Under the pieces are notes generated by a model, which saw only the letters and a list, made by a program, of their open reading frames with translations, ran no database searches and had not been told where the DNA came from. Made by a program: the position numbers and the translations under genes. Shown piece by piece: positions 26,386 through 34,905 of a DNA stretch of 64,000 nucleotides (the first letter of the stretch is position 1; every line of letters starts with the position of its first letter). Source of the DNA: Castellaniella sp040276065 (GTDB taxonomy: Bacteria; Pseudomonadota; Gammaproteobacteria; Burkholderiales; Burkholderiaceae_B); NCBI RefSeq assembly GCF_040276065.1, contig NZ_JBELOI010000004.1, forward strand, positions 62,001 through 126,000, written 5' to 3'.

Positions 26386-27326
26386 GATCTAGCCTCCAGG
26401 CAATCGCGCGGCGCGGGAAAGTGTTGCCGCCAATGGGCCGCAATGTCGGCGCGGCGCGCCACCCAGACCCGTTCATGGCCCTGGATGTAATCGAGAAACC
26501 GGGCAAGGCCGCGGGCGCGGCCCGGGTGCCCGACCATGCGTGGGTGCAATCCGACGTTGAGCAGACGGGGCGCGGCCGCGCCCTCCTCGTAGAGCTGGTC
26601 AAAGGCGTCCCTCAGCAAGGCGAAAAATTCGTCGGCCGTCTGGATGCCGCGCGGCACGAGCTTGCAGTCGTTGGTCACGAGCGAATAGGGAATGATCAGT
26701 TGCATGCACTCGCCCACGGGCTGCCAGTAAGGCAGTTCATCATTGTAGGCATCGGAATCATAGGATATCCCTGCCTCCACCAGCAGCTCACGCGTATGGA
26801 TGCTGGGCCCGTAGCGGCAGCACCACCCCTCGGGTCCACGGCCCACGGTGCGCCGCAAGCTCTCGATGGCCAGCCGGATGTGCTCGCGTTCCTGTTCGCG
26901 GTCGAGCAGCCAATGCTTTTCCCAGCGGTATCCGTGGCAACAGATGTCGGCGCCATTGCCCCGGATCCGGCTTGCCAGGGCGGGATGGCGCTCGAGCGCC
27001 AGGGCGCAGGCGAAGGCGGTGAACGGCAGGCCACGCTCCTCGAACAGGCGCAGGACACGCCATACCCCCACCCGGCTGCCGTATTCGTACATCGACTCGG
27101 CCGTCAGGTCGCGCCCGTCGATGCCCGTATCCATGCCCTCGCCCTCGGTGAGCGCCGTATCGGTGCGGGCGTCGCCATCGAGGGGGGAATATTCCGATCC
27201 TTCCTCGATGTTGAGGGCGAAATTCACCGCAATCCGGGCGTCGCCCGGCCACTGCGGGTGTGGAGGCGCCTCGCCATAGCCGATGAAGTCGCGCTCCGGT
27301 CCTTTGGGCATCTGCAAATCTGGCAT
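26382..27326 (-). CDS. puuE: Allantoinase, polysaccharide-deacetylase type
   Basis: 314 residues of the NodB/CE4 superfamily, with the PuuE pattern: RDFIGYGEAPPHPQWPG, NIEEGSEYSPLDGD, YEYGSRVGVWRVLRLFEERG, HGYRWEKHW, YDSDAYNDELPYW, GLHPRMVGHPGRA. PuuE opens the allantoin ring to allantoate without the metal centre of the AllB type. It sits next to puuD, as in known urate clusters. Its stop overlaps the aminopeptidase start. The assignment rests on motif recognition; other N-deacetylase activities are less likely. Confidence 0.85.
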   Translation of the reverse strand: MPDLQMPKGPERDFIGYGEAPPHPQWPGDARIAVNFALNIEEGSEYSPLDGDARTDTALTEGEGMDTGIDGRDLTAESMYEYGSRVGVWRVLRLFEERGLPFTAFACALALERHPALASRIRGNGADICCHGYRWEKHWLLDREQEREHIRLAIESLRRTVGRGPEGWCCRYGPSIHTRELLVEAGISYDSDAYNDELPYWQPVGECMQLIIPYSLVTNDCKLVPRGIQTADEFFALLRDAFDQLYEEGAAAPRLLNVGLHPRMVGHPGRARGLARFLDYIQGHERVWVARRADIAAHWRQHFPAPRDCLEARS

Positions 27327-27349
27327 GAGGTCGGGCTCCGTGGATTCGT

Positions 27350-28534
27350 TTACTTCGTGGGTGCGCCGGCCGCAAGCCAGCCGGCAAGCGCCGCACGCTC
27401 TTCGTCGCTCATGCCGGTCAGGTTACCAGGAGGCATGATTGGCGCGTCAATGGTCATCTGGCGGATCTTCTGCGCGTGCGCCGCCGCAGCCTGCAGGGAA
27501 TCAAGCACCAAGCCATTGGGCGGCGCATTGAAGCCCGGCATGCTGGGCTTGGCCGCATGGCAGGCGGCGCAGCGGGCCTCGATGATCGAGGCGATCCGGC
27601 CGGTGTCGACGGCTGCCGCCTGCCCGTTGGCGGGCGGCGTCAGGCGGGGCGGCGCCAGCAGCACGATCGCCGCCACGCTGATGAGCGCGGCGATCACGAG
27701 CCAGCGCGCTTGCGCATGGCCGTGGTGCATCGTATTGAAGAAATGCCGAACCGCGACCCCTGCGGCGCTGATCAGCATGAACCCCAGCCACGCGTACGCG
27801 CTGCCGTAGGTCATGGGAAAGTGGCTGGCGATCATCGCAAAGACGATCGGCAGCGTCAGGTAGTTGCTGTGGTAATTGCGCCGCTTGGCGTCCGCGCCCA
27901 CATCGAACCGATCGATGGTGCCGTCCTTGATGGCCCGCAGCATCTTTTTCTGGCCCGGCAAGATCACGAACCACACATTGCCCGCCATGAGGGTCGCCAT
28001 GGCGATCCCGACGTGCAGGAAGGCGGCCTTGCCGCTGAAGATCTGCAGAAAAATCCAGAGCAGCAGCCCCATGAAGGCTGCGACGGCGACCGACAAGACG
28101 TGATCACTGGGTATTGTCCGGCACATGATGTCGTAGACCACCCAGGCAAGGACCATCGAGCCCGCCGAGACCAGTATCGCCACGGCGGGACTGAGGCCAT
28201 CCGGGCCCGTTACCAGGTTGATGCCGGCGCCCCACCAGTACACCACCGCCAACAGCAGCGCCCCCGACACCCAGGTGCCGACAGATTCCCATTTAGACCA
28301 TTTCAAATTCTCGGGTACGTAGCCCGGGCCCGTCGGATAGCGGCTGTAGTTGTAGATGGAGCCACCATGGATCGACCAGAGCTGTCCGCTCACGCGATCC
28401 ACCGGGGGCTCCGGTGGGCGGAAGGAGCGATCGATGCGGTTGAAATAAAACGAGGAGCCCACCCAGGTGATGGCTGCGACCACATGCAGCCAACGCAGGC
28501 CCAGATGCAGCCAATCCGCGATATATGCTTCCAT
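27350..28534 (-). CDS. puuD: Membrane-bound urate hydroxylase with C-terminal cytochrome c domain
   Basis: 394 residues. An N-terminal integral-membrane domain (about eight segments, residues 10-300) with histidines in the helices is followed by a small c-type cytochrome: CAACH at 322-326 and candidate axial Met in IMPPGN. This architecture is PuuD, which oxidises urate to 5-hydroxyisourate in the membrane and passes electrons to the respiratory chain without H2O2. It lies 23 bp upstream of puuE in the same operon. No HIU hydrolase or OHCU decarboxylase gene is seen nearby. Confidence 0.88.
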   Translation of the reverse strand: MEAYIADWLHLGLRWLHVVAAITWVGSSFYFNRIDRSFRPPEPPVDRVSGQLWSIHGGSIYNYSRYPTGPGYVPENLKWSKWESVGTWVSGALLLAVVYWWGAGINLVTGPDGLSPAVAILVSAGSMVLAWVVYDIMCRTIPSDHVLSVAVAAFMGLLLWIFLQIFSGKAAFLHVGIAMATLMAGNVWFVILPGQKKMLRAIKDGTIDRFDVGADAKRRNYHSNYLTLPIVFAMIASHFPMTYGSAYAWLGFMLISAAGVAVRHFFNTMHHGHAQARWLVIAALISVAAIVLLAPPRLTPPANGQAAAVDTGRIASIIEARCAACHAAKPSMPGFNAPPNGLVLDSLQAAAAHAQKIRQMTIDAPIMPPGNLTGMSDEERAALAGWLAAGAPTK

Positions 28535-28568
28535 TCTGCCGTCCTTGATTGTTTGAGTTCATCCGGTT

Positions 28569-29831
28569 TCAGGTGCGCCCGGCGGGGCGCATGGCGTCGA
28601 AGCCGCCCGCGACCACCCGCCCCTCGTGCAGGACGGTGCGTACGAGCGAGCCGCCGGCCACCAGGTCCTCGACGTTCTCGCATCGCGTCAGCAGCAGGTT
28701 GGCCGCGGCGCCGCGCCGCAACCCGTACCGCTCGTCCAGCCCCATCAGGCGCGCCGGGGCGGCCGTGACCATGTCAAAGGCGCTGGCGGCCGCATCCTCG
28801 AGCAGATGGGCCGCGAGGATCGTCCAGCGGGCGATCTCCAGAGGATCCCCCGCCCCCACCGGGACGAAGGCATCCTGGATGTTGTCGGATGCCGTGGCCA
28901 CCGTCACCCCGGCTGCCAGCAATTCCGTGACGCGCGTCAACCCGCGAGGCACGCGATGCCCGGAACCACGGCCCTGCAGGAACAGATTGGCGGCCGGCAG
29001 GGTGCAGACCCCGACGCCGGCCTCGGCGGCCGCCTCGATGGCGCGCCTGGCCTCGTCGTCGGGCCGCGCGGACAGTGCGCACACATGACTGGCGACCACC
29101 CGCCCGCCCAGCGCGCGCCGTCGGGTGCCTTCCACTAAATAATCGAACCAGCGGGCCTCGGGATCGAGTGTCTCGTCGACATGGAGGTCCACCATGCGGC
29201 CGTGCTTCTCGGCGGCATCGAGCAGCATATCGATATAGCGCCGAGGGTCGGGCGCGAGGTTGGGCACGCCTCCGATGCAATCCGCCCCGGCGGCCAGCGC
29301 CTCCTCGAGGCAGGCGCGCGCCTTGTCCGGATCGCCCCGCGCCGCCGAGGACGTGATAAAGGCAACCACCTGAACGTCCACGCGATCGCGGTTCGCGTCG
29401 CGCAGCCGCGTCAGGGCGTCCACCCCGCGAAGCTGCATCTCATAATCCACGTTGGTATGCGCGCGGATGGCGCTCGCACCCATGGCGACGCACCGATCCA
29501 GCGTCACCTGGGCGCGGCCGATGATATCGTCGGCTTCGAGATGCTCGGAATAGGCGCGAAACGCGCCGATGGCGCCCAGCAGTGTGCCGTCGGGGTTGGG
29601 CGCCTGCGCCAGCGTCGAGCTCTTGTCGAGGTGCTGGTGCATATCCACCAGACCAGGCACCGCCAAGCACCCCGCCAGGTCCACTGTTTCCACGCCCGGC
29701 GCGCTCAAGCCGGGCCCGACCTCGAGGATCATCCCCCGCGTCGAGACGAGGATGTCCGCGGGCCGTGTGGCGCGCGCCCCCGCCGGGATGCGCACATCGC
29801 GCAACAACAACCCTGCTTCATCCTTGCTCAT
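28569..29831 (-). CDS. Cytosine deaminase-like amidohydrolase
   Basis: 420 residues of the amidohydrolase superfamily, CodA-like subgroup: metal-binding HQH (65-67) in LVDMHQHLDKS, HVDETLD (catalytic Glu), SHVCALS, and ASDNIQDAF (metal Asp). It probably deaminates or hydrolyses a cyclic N-heterocycle. The start at 29831 (MSKDEAG) has a good purine-rich upstream and lies 28 bp after the aminotransferase; an upstream in-frame start at 29963 lies inside that gene. It is one of two deaminase-type amidohydrolases in the island. Confidence 0.87.
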   Translation of the reverse strand: MSKDEAGLLLRDVRIPAGARATRPADILVSTRGMILEVGPGLSAPGVETVDLAGCLAVPGLVDMHQHLDKSSTLAQAPNPDGTLLGAIGAFRAYSEHLEADDIIGRAQVTLDRCVAMGASAIRAHTNVDYEMQLRGVDALTRLRDANRDRVDVQVVAFITSSAARGDPDKARACLEEALAAGADCIGGVPNLAPDPRRYIDMLLDAAEKHGRMVDLHVDETLDPEARWFDYLVEGTRRRALGGRVVASHVCALSARPDDEARRAIEAAAEAGVGVCTLPAANLFLQGRGSGHRVPRGLTRVTELLAAGVTVATASDNIQDAFVPVGAGDPLEIARWTILAAHLLEDAAASAFDMVTAAPARLMGLDERYGLRRGAAANLLLTRCENVEDLVAGGSLVRTVLHEGRVVAGGFDAMRPAGRT

Positions 29832-29859
29832 GCCCTTTCCTTCCCTCAGGAGCGCCGGA

Positions 29860-31056
29860 TCACCGTGAGCGCACCGCCGCATTTTCCGCCAGATAAGCCA
29901 TCGCCGCGGCGACCCCGCCCGGCGCATGCGGCACCTTGGCCAGGCCCAATCCCATCTCGACACCGGACAGCGTCCCGCATAGCGTCAGGTCGTTGATGTC
30001 GCCCAGATGCCCGATCCGGAAGACTTTGTCTTTCACCTTGGTCAGGCCTTGCCCCAGGGACATGTTGAAATGGTCCAGCACGATCTTGCGGAACGCGTCG
30101 GCGCTGTGGCCCTCGGGCATCAGCACCGCCGTCAGCGATGAACTATAGCGCGCCGGATCCACGCACAGCACCTCAAGACCCCAGGTGCGCACCGCGCGGC
30201 GCGTCGCCTCGGCATGCCGGTCATGACGTGCGAATACCGTCTCCAGCCCCTCCTCCAGCAACATCGCGATCGCCTCATGCAGGCCATAGAGCAGATTCGT
30301 TGCCGGCGTATACGGGAAGTAGCCTGTCGCATTGCTGGCGATCATCGCATGCCAATCCCAATACGAGCAGTGCAGCGTGCCCTTCTGGCTGGCCGCCAGC
30401 GCCTTGGCGCTGACCGCGTTGAAGGACAAGCCTGGGGGCAACATCAGTCCTTTTTGCGAGCCCGCGACCGTGACATCCACCCCCCACTCGTCGTGCCGGT
30501 AGTCGATCGAACCCAGCGACGAGATCGTATCTACCATCAGCAGTGCCGGGTGGCCCGCCTGGTCGATAGACCGGCGCACCGCTCCGATGTCGCTGGTCAC
30601 CCCCGTCGCGGTCTCGTTGTGCACGATGCAGACCGCCTTGATCTCACGACCCGTGTCCTTGCGCAGGCGCGCCTCGATCGCCTCGGGGTCGACGGCCCGG
30701 CGCCAGTCGCCAGCCATGAACTCCACTCGCAATCCCAGGCTCTCGGCCATTTTCTTCCATAACGTGGCGAAGTGCCCGGTCTCGGCCATCAGGACGAGAT
30801 CGCCCTCTGACAAGGTGTTGACGAGCGCGGCCTCCCAGGCGCCGGTACCCGAGGCCGGGTAGATCACCACATGGCTCTCGGTCTTGAAGATCTTCTTCAG
30901 CCCGGCCAGGACCGCGAGGCCCAGTTCACCGAACTCGGGGCCGCGGTGATCGATCGTGGGGTAGTCCATGGCACGCAGCACCCGGTCGGGCACGTTGGTG
31001 GGCCCGGGGATCTGCAGGAAGTGGCGGCCGGAAGGGTGTGCGGAGAGACGTATCAT
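29860..31056 (-). CDS. PLP aminotransferase, PucG/serine-glyoxylate type
   Basis: 398 residues of aminotransferase class V. GPTNVPDRVLRAM at the N-terminus, YPASGTGAWEAAL, and PLP Lys202 in VAGSQKGLMLPPG match serine-glyoxylate and (S)-ureidoglycine-glyoxylate aminotransferases. In a cluster with puuD and puuE, PucG-type transfer from ureidoglycine to glyoxylate is the best guess; serine/alanine-glyoxylate activity is the alternative. It is the first gene of the minus-strand run down to 21578, preceded by two operator palindromes. Confidence 0.85.
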   Translation of the reverse strand: MIRLSAHPSGRHFLQIPGPTNVPDRVLRAMDYPTIDHRGPEFGELGLAVLAGLKKIFKTESHVVIYPASGTGAWEAALVNTLSEGDLVLMAETGHFATLWKKMAESLGLRVEFMAGDWRRAVDPEAIEARLRKDTGREIKAVCIVHNETATGVTSDIGAVRRSIDQAGHPALLMVDTISSLGSIDYRHDEWGVDVTVAGSQKGLMLPPGLSFNAVSAKALAASQKGTLHCSYWDWHAMIASNATGYFPYTPATNLLYGLHEAIAMLLEEGLETVFARHDRHAEATRRAVRTWGLEVLCVDPARYSSSLTAVLMPEGHSADAFRKIVLDHFNMSLGQGLTKVKDKVFRIGHLGDINDLTLCGTLSGVEMGLGLAKVPHAPGGVAAAMAYLAENAAVRSR

Positions 31057-31107
31057 GATGGCAGGTACCCAGGAAGAAGGTTCAGGTCTGCTCGACCCAT
31101 GGACATA

Positions 31108-31123
31108 TTTTTGAATTCAAAAA
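31108..31123. promoter_or_regulatory. GntR-type operator, site 1 (16-bp perfect palindrome)
   Basis: TTTTTGAATTCAAAAA, perfect, 52 bp before the aminotransferase ATG. A weak -10-like TATGTC follows the core by 1 nt on the minus strand. It lies downstream of the better promoter at 31189, so it may act as a second or roadblock operator. Confidence 0.65.
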
Positions 31124-31188
31124 CCAATGTGTTCGCCCGAAGGCTGGAAAAAATTGCACTACAGCTAGAGTATGTTGAAGATTGGATG

Positions 31189-31210
31189 ATTATAATTTTG
31201 CATTCAAAAT
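31189..31210 (-). promoter_or_regulatory. Promoter of the ureide operon with operator site 2
   Basis: The core TTTTGAATGCAAAA (minus strand; 31209-31196, one mismatched pair) is followed after 1 nt by a consensus -10, TATAAT (31194-31189). No good -35 is visible, because the operator occupies the spacer. It is the likely start of the transcript reaching from 31056 to 21578. Confidence 0.65.
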
Positions 31211-31267
31211 TCTTTTGGAACACCTAGTGTTTACCCTCGGGACCGGACGGGCAGCCCCCACCGGGGC

Positions 31268-32293
31268 TCAGTCTGCGGGCATTGCCTGGTACAGCAGTGG
31301 TTCCCCGCGTATCAGGCGCAGGATGTTGGCGTACTCGGCTCGCCGCTCGTCCCAGTCGATAGTGCCGGAACCCGCCGCCACGTGTGGCGTGAAGGCAACG
31401 TTGGCCCGCGGATCCTCGGCCAGGGCAAGCAGCGGATTGCCCTCCTCGACCGGCTCGTAGTTCCAGCCGTCAGTCGCCACGCCCGCAATGGCACTCGCCC
31501 GATAGGCCGCCGCGACGTCGCGCTCGTTCAGGGCGGTGCTGGCCCCGGTTGCGACCAGCATTGCGCCCGGCTTCATCTGGGCGATGAAGCGGCTGTCGAC
31601 CATGCCTGCCGTATGGTCGGAATGCGGCAGCAGGATGACGACCACGTCCGACTGCCGCAGCACCTCGGCCAGGCTGCCGTGCTCGATGCCCAGCGACCGC
31701 TCCGTGCCGGCCGGCAGGCGGCTTCTCTTGTGGTACAGGACACGGGCTCCGAAGGGCTGCAGCCGCAGTGCCAGTTCAGCACCGATTTCACCGAAACCTA
31801 CGATGCCCACGCATGCGCCAATCAGCGAATGGACCGATTCGGCGCCGGTCCAGTTGTATGCGAAAGTATTGGCGTCGCATTTCACGGCATCGGTGCCTGG
31901 CGACAAGCGCAGCAGCGATTCGAGCAACCGGTAGTTGCGTTGCAGTATCAGGGTCTGCATCATGGCGTGTTCAGCAACTTTCGCGCAACGCTGCACCGGC
32001 AGGTAGCAGACCGGGATGTCGCGCCGACGCGCCTCGGCCAGGTCGATGTCGTGCACCAGCCTGCCTATGCGCTGAACCAGCCGCAGCGACTTCCCAGCGG
32101 CCAGCATGTCGGCTCCGATGTCGAGCGCGCGGTCCGAGATCAGGAAGTCGGCGTCCGCGAGTTGGCGCAGGATCTCGCCATGGTCGCCCGGGCCGCACAT
32201 CGCCACGGCAAGTTCGTCCGGCGCCGCCTGCAGGGCGATATCCTGATGCCGGGACGGCCGCGAGCTGACATAGAGCACCTTGGGTTTCTTCAC
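31268..32293 (-). CDS. D-2-hydroxyacid dehydrogenase-like protein, paralogue 2 (altered active site)
   Basis: 341 residues, clearly paralogous to the protein at 22030. Nucleotide motif GFGEIG (166-171), beta-2 end YHKRSR without an acidic residue (NADP-type), Glu280 and His304 (FTPHVAAG) retained; the canonical catalytic Arg is replaced in ATGASTAL (248-255). It is the last gene of the transport operon that starts at 36580, 89 bp after the binding-protein gene. The parallel change in both copies argues for a shared, non-standard substrate. Confidence 0.85.
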   Translation of the reverse strand: MKKPKVLYVSSRPSRHQDIALQAAPDELAVAMCGPGDHGEILRQLADADFLISDRALDIGADMLAAGKSLRLVQRIGRLVHDIDLAEARRRDIPVCYLPVQRCAKVAEHAMMQTLILQRNYRLLESLLRLSPGTDAVKCDANTFAYNWTGAESVHSLIGACVGIVGFGEIGAELALRLQPFGARVLYHKRSRLPAGTERSLGIEHGSLAEVLRQSDVVVILLPHSDHTAGMVDSRFIAQMKPGAMLVATGASTALNERDVAAAYRASAIAGVATDGWNYEPVEEGNPLLALAEDPRANVAFTPHVAAGSGTIDWDERRAEYANILRLIRGEPLLYQAMPAD

Positions 32294-32382
32294 TTCATTT
32301 CCTTCTGGCTGGCATGGCAGGCATGCCGTGGCTTGACGGGCCCCGCAAAGGGGCGTGGCATGGACGGGGCTCGATCAGGCGA

Positions 32383-33378
32383 TCAGGCCAGATCGAGCCG
32401 CGCGGGATCGACCGCCTTCATCTCGTCCGCCAGCATGGCGGCTTGAAAGTCAGGCAGCTTCGTGCCCTTCGGCACGATGCCCTTGCCGACCACATAACGC
32501 CCATAGTTCTCGAACGCCTGCACCATGTCGTGGCGCAGCGCTACGTCGTAGCGGTGCGTCTTCCAGACGGCGGCGGCGATCTCGGGGTTGATGCCCATCA
32601 GGCCGGCCATATACGATGCACTGGCGGCCGGATCAGCCTCCATGGCCTGGTTGGCCTCGATGAGTGATTTGAGGATGGGTGCGACCATGTCCCGGTGTTT
32701 CTCGACGAAATCCGCCTTGGTCACCAGGAAGGCATTGGAGCGGAAATCAGGAAAGGAGAGCTCGACATACTCGTCGCCCAGTATGCGCCGCGCCTCGAAA
32801 CGAAAGGGATCCCAGATGAAGAAGGCGTCCAGACTGCCGCCGCTGAGCGCGGGCACCATATCGGTGGGCTTGACGTTGATGACCTGTACGTCCTTTTGTG
32901 TCAGCCCCGCGCTGCTCAAGGCCATGTCCATGAAGTATTCAGCCGAGGTGCCCACGGCCACGCCGAGGCGATGGCCTGCCAGATCCTTCAGGGTCTTGAT
33001 ATTGCTGGATTTCTTCGTGGAGACATACCAGGTCGTGGATGACAGTCCGGTGACGATCCGCAGGGGCATGCCCGCAATCAGCGCCAGCGTGATGGGCGTC
33101 TCGGCGACGACTGCCATATGCACCTCGTCGGATTGCAGCATGGTATTGAGCGAAGACTGGCCGGTGCCGAAGCGCTGCGAGGTCGGCGAGACGTCGATGC
33201 CGTTCTGCTGCCACAGGCCGTCGCGCGTGGCGATGTAGGGCTGCGGCCAACTGATCGAGGGATTGTCGGCGAAGCGGACCGCGGCCGGGCCCTTCTGCGC
33301 GCGGACGGCACCCAAGCCCAGCAGCATTACGCCGGCGCCGCCGGCAAGCAGCTGACGCCGCGAAATTCGTGTATTCAT
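32383..33378 (-). CDS. ABC transporter substrate-binding protein, NMT1/SsuA-like, with Tat-type signal
   Basis: 331 residues. The N-terminus MNTRISRRQLLAGG carries a twin-arginine motif before a hydrophobic stretch ending at VRAQ, pointing to Tat export. The mature part is an NMT1/SsuA/ThiY fold (SWPQPYIATRDGLW; VAVGTSAEYFMDMAL; SLDAFFIWDPF). This family binds sulfonates, pyrimidines and other small organic molecules. It partners with the permease (35771) and ATPase (34906). The start at 33378 was chosen because longer starts lie inside the amidohydrolase gene. Confidence 0.9.
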   Translation of the reverse strand: MNTRISRRQLLAGGAGVMLLGLGAVRAQKGPAAVRFADNPSISWPQPYIATRDGLWQQNGIDVSPTSQRFGTGQSSLNTMLQSDEVHMAVVAETPITLALIAGMPLRIVTGLSSTTWYVSTKKSSNIKTLKDLAGHRLGVAVGTSAEYFMDMALSSAGLTQKDVQVINVKPTDMVPALSGGSLDAFFIWDPFRFEARRILGDEYVELSFPDFRSNAFLVTKADFVEKHRDMVAPILKSLIEANQAMEADPAASASYMAGLMGINPEIAAAVWKTHRYDVALRHDMVQAFENYGRYVVGKGIVPKGTKLPDFQAAMLADEMKAVDPARLDLA

Positions 33379-33437
33379 GATATGTCTCCGTGCTGATGGC
33401 TGTGTTGACAGGAACGATGCGGTCCGGGGAAGCGGCG

Positions 33438-34901
33438 CTACCGCATGGGAAACGAATACGGCTGGCGCTCTGCCGCGCCCCGGCCCAGCGGATCCCAGCC
33501 CTCGACGGAATCCCAGATGTTCTCGGCATCCTCCTGGATGTCGCGCAGCAGCGCCGCCATGTCGAAGCCCGGGATGGCCCGGCCTTCCATGCAGACGCGG
33601 CCATCGACGACCACTGTCTCGACGTCGTCGCCGAAGCCGCACTCCACCAGGGCGCGGACAGGATCCCGCAGCGGGGCGAAGCGCAGGTGATGCCGGGACT
33701 GGAAATCGATGATGATGAAATCGGCCTTGGCCCCGGCGCAGAGGCGGCCGAGATCCTCCCGCCCCAGCGCGTCCGCGCCCGTAATCGTGGCGGCGGTATA
33801 GACTTCGCTGGCCGGCGCGGTGAACAGATCCGCGGATGCCATCTTGCCCATATAAGAGGCCGCCCGCATCAACGTCACCATATCGCGTGGATAGGTGTCC
33901 GAACCCAGCGCGATGGGAATTCCCAGGCTGCGGTACTTGCCCCAGTGGTCCAGCATCCGGCCGCGCCGCATCAGATTGATCGGGCAGTGCGAGACGCAGG
34001 CGCCGCTGGCCGCCAGGATGTCGAGGTCCCGCCCGCCGGGGTAATGCATCCGCCCTTCGGTGGCGCAATAGTTGCAGTGACCCAGCAGCACGCCGGGGCG
34101 CAGCATGCCGATGCGGTCCAGCAGCTCGATGGGCGTGCAGCCATGCCGCGCGATGGTCTCGTAGACTTCCCAAGGGTTGTAGGCGGCATGGGTCGCAAGT
34201 CCCAGCCCGCGCTCCCGCGCCGCGGCATTGGCACGGCCCAGCAGCTCGGGGCTGCAGGTGTCGAGTTCGCGCGGCACGAGGATGCCGCGTATTCGGTCGC
34301 CCGCGGCGCCCTGGTGCTGTTCGATGAAGGCCAGGGCGCTGTCCAGGTGTGATTGCCCATCGTCGGCGTACGGCGCGAACGAGCGCCGCCCTGCGGCATC
34401 GCAGCCCAGGGTGCCTGAATCGAAGCCCGGCCCCAGATACGCCCGCAGCCCCAGAGCCTTGACTTCGTCCACCAGCGCCTGTTGCATGCCAGCGGCAGCG
34501 CCGAATTCCACGAAGGTGGTGACCCCGTTGCGCAGCAGCTCGACCACGGTGTAGCGCGCCTGCAGGGCGATTTCACGCCCCAGCGCCCGCCGTGGATCAC
34601 CCTTGCTCTTCTTGCCGATCGAGGGCATCAGTTCATAGAAAGGCTGCCCAAGAAATTCGGGCCGCCCGCAGTCCGACATCAGACGATGGACGGCCCGGTG
34701 GCCGGCGTGGACGTGCGTGTCGATAAAACCCGGCGACACCAGCTTTCCGCGCGCGTCCAGCACGCGATCGGCCGGCCCACTGAAGGACTTTCCGGCGAAG
34801 AGGACCTGCGATCCCTCATAGACCAACTCGCCATCCCGGATGATGACGTGGGATCCGTTTTCGTAGGCTAGAAGCCATCCCGCCTTGACCAGTGTTTTCA
34901 T
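33438..34901 (-). CDS. ATZ/TRZ-type amidohydrolase (chlorohydrolase/deaminase-like)
   Basis: 487 residues. Metal ligands: HVH (63-65) in SPGFIDTHVHAGH, THAAYNP, LLGHCNYCATEG and LGSDTYPRDM. It resembles AtzA/TrzN/guanine-deaminase-like enzymes that remove amino groups from N-heterocycles. It is encoded between the ATPase and the binding protein of an ABC importer (4 bp after the ATPase stop), so it very likely acts on the imported compound. The start at 34901 (MKTLVKAGW) avoids overlap with the ATPase gene. Confidence 0.87.
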   Translation of the reverse strand: MKTLVKAGWLLAYENGSHVIIRDGELVYEGSQVLFAGKSFSGPADRVLDARGKLVSPGFIDTHVHAGHRAVHRLMSDCGRPEFLGQPFYELMPSIGKKSKGDPRRALGREIALQARYTVVELLRNGVTTFVEFGAAAGMQQALVDEVKALGLRAYLGPGFDSGTLGCDAAGRRSFAPYADDGQSHLDSALAFIEQHQGAAGDRIRGILVPRELDTCSPELLGRANAAARERGLGLATHAAYNPWEVYETIARHGCTPIELLDRIGMLRPGVLLGHCNYCATEGRMHYPGGRDLDILAASGACVSHCPINLMRRGRMLDHWGKYRSLGIPIALGSDTYPRDMVTLMRAASYMGKMASADLFTAPASEVYTAATITGADALGREDLGRLCAGAKADFIIIDFQSRHHLRFAPLRDPVRALVECGFGDDVETVVVDGRVCMEGRAIPGFDMAALLRDIQEDAENIWDSVEGWDPLGRGAAERQPYSFPMR

Positions 34902-34905
34902 CGAG

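Noticed and set aside
27476..28768. 430-codon plus-strand frame over puuD
   Set aside because: Antisense to puuD, whose membrane helices and CAACH site are unmistakable.
31057..31267. Possible riboswitch or small RNA in the AT-rich gap before the aminotransferase
   Set aside because: The gap is explained by a -10 and two operators; no recognisable riboswitch core (purine, glycine or other) was found.
32383..34173. 596-codon version of the NMT1 binding protein
   Set aside because: The true start is 33378, which gives a clean Tat-type signal; upstream is a shadow of the amidohydrolase.
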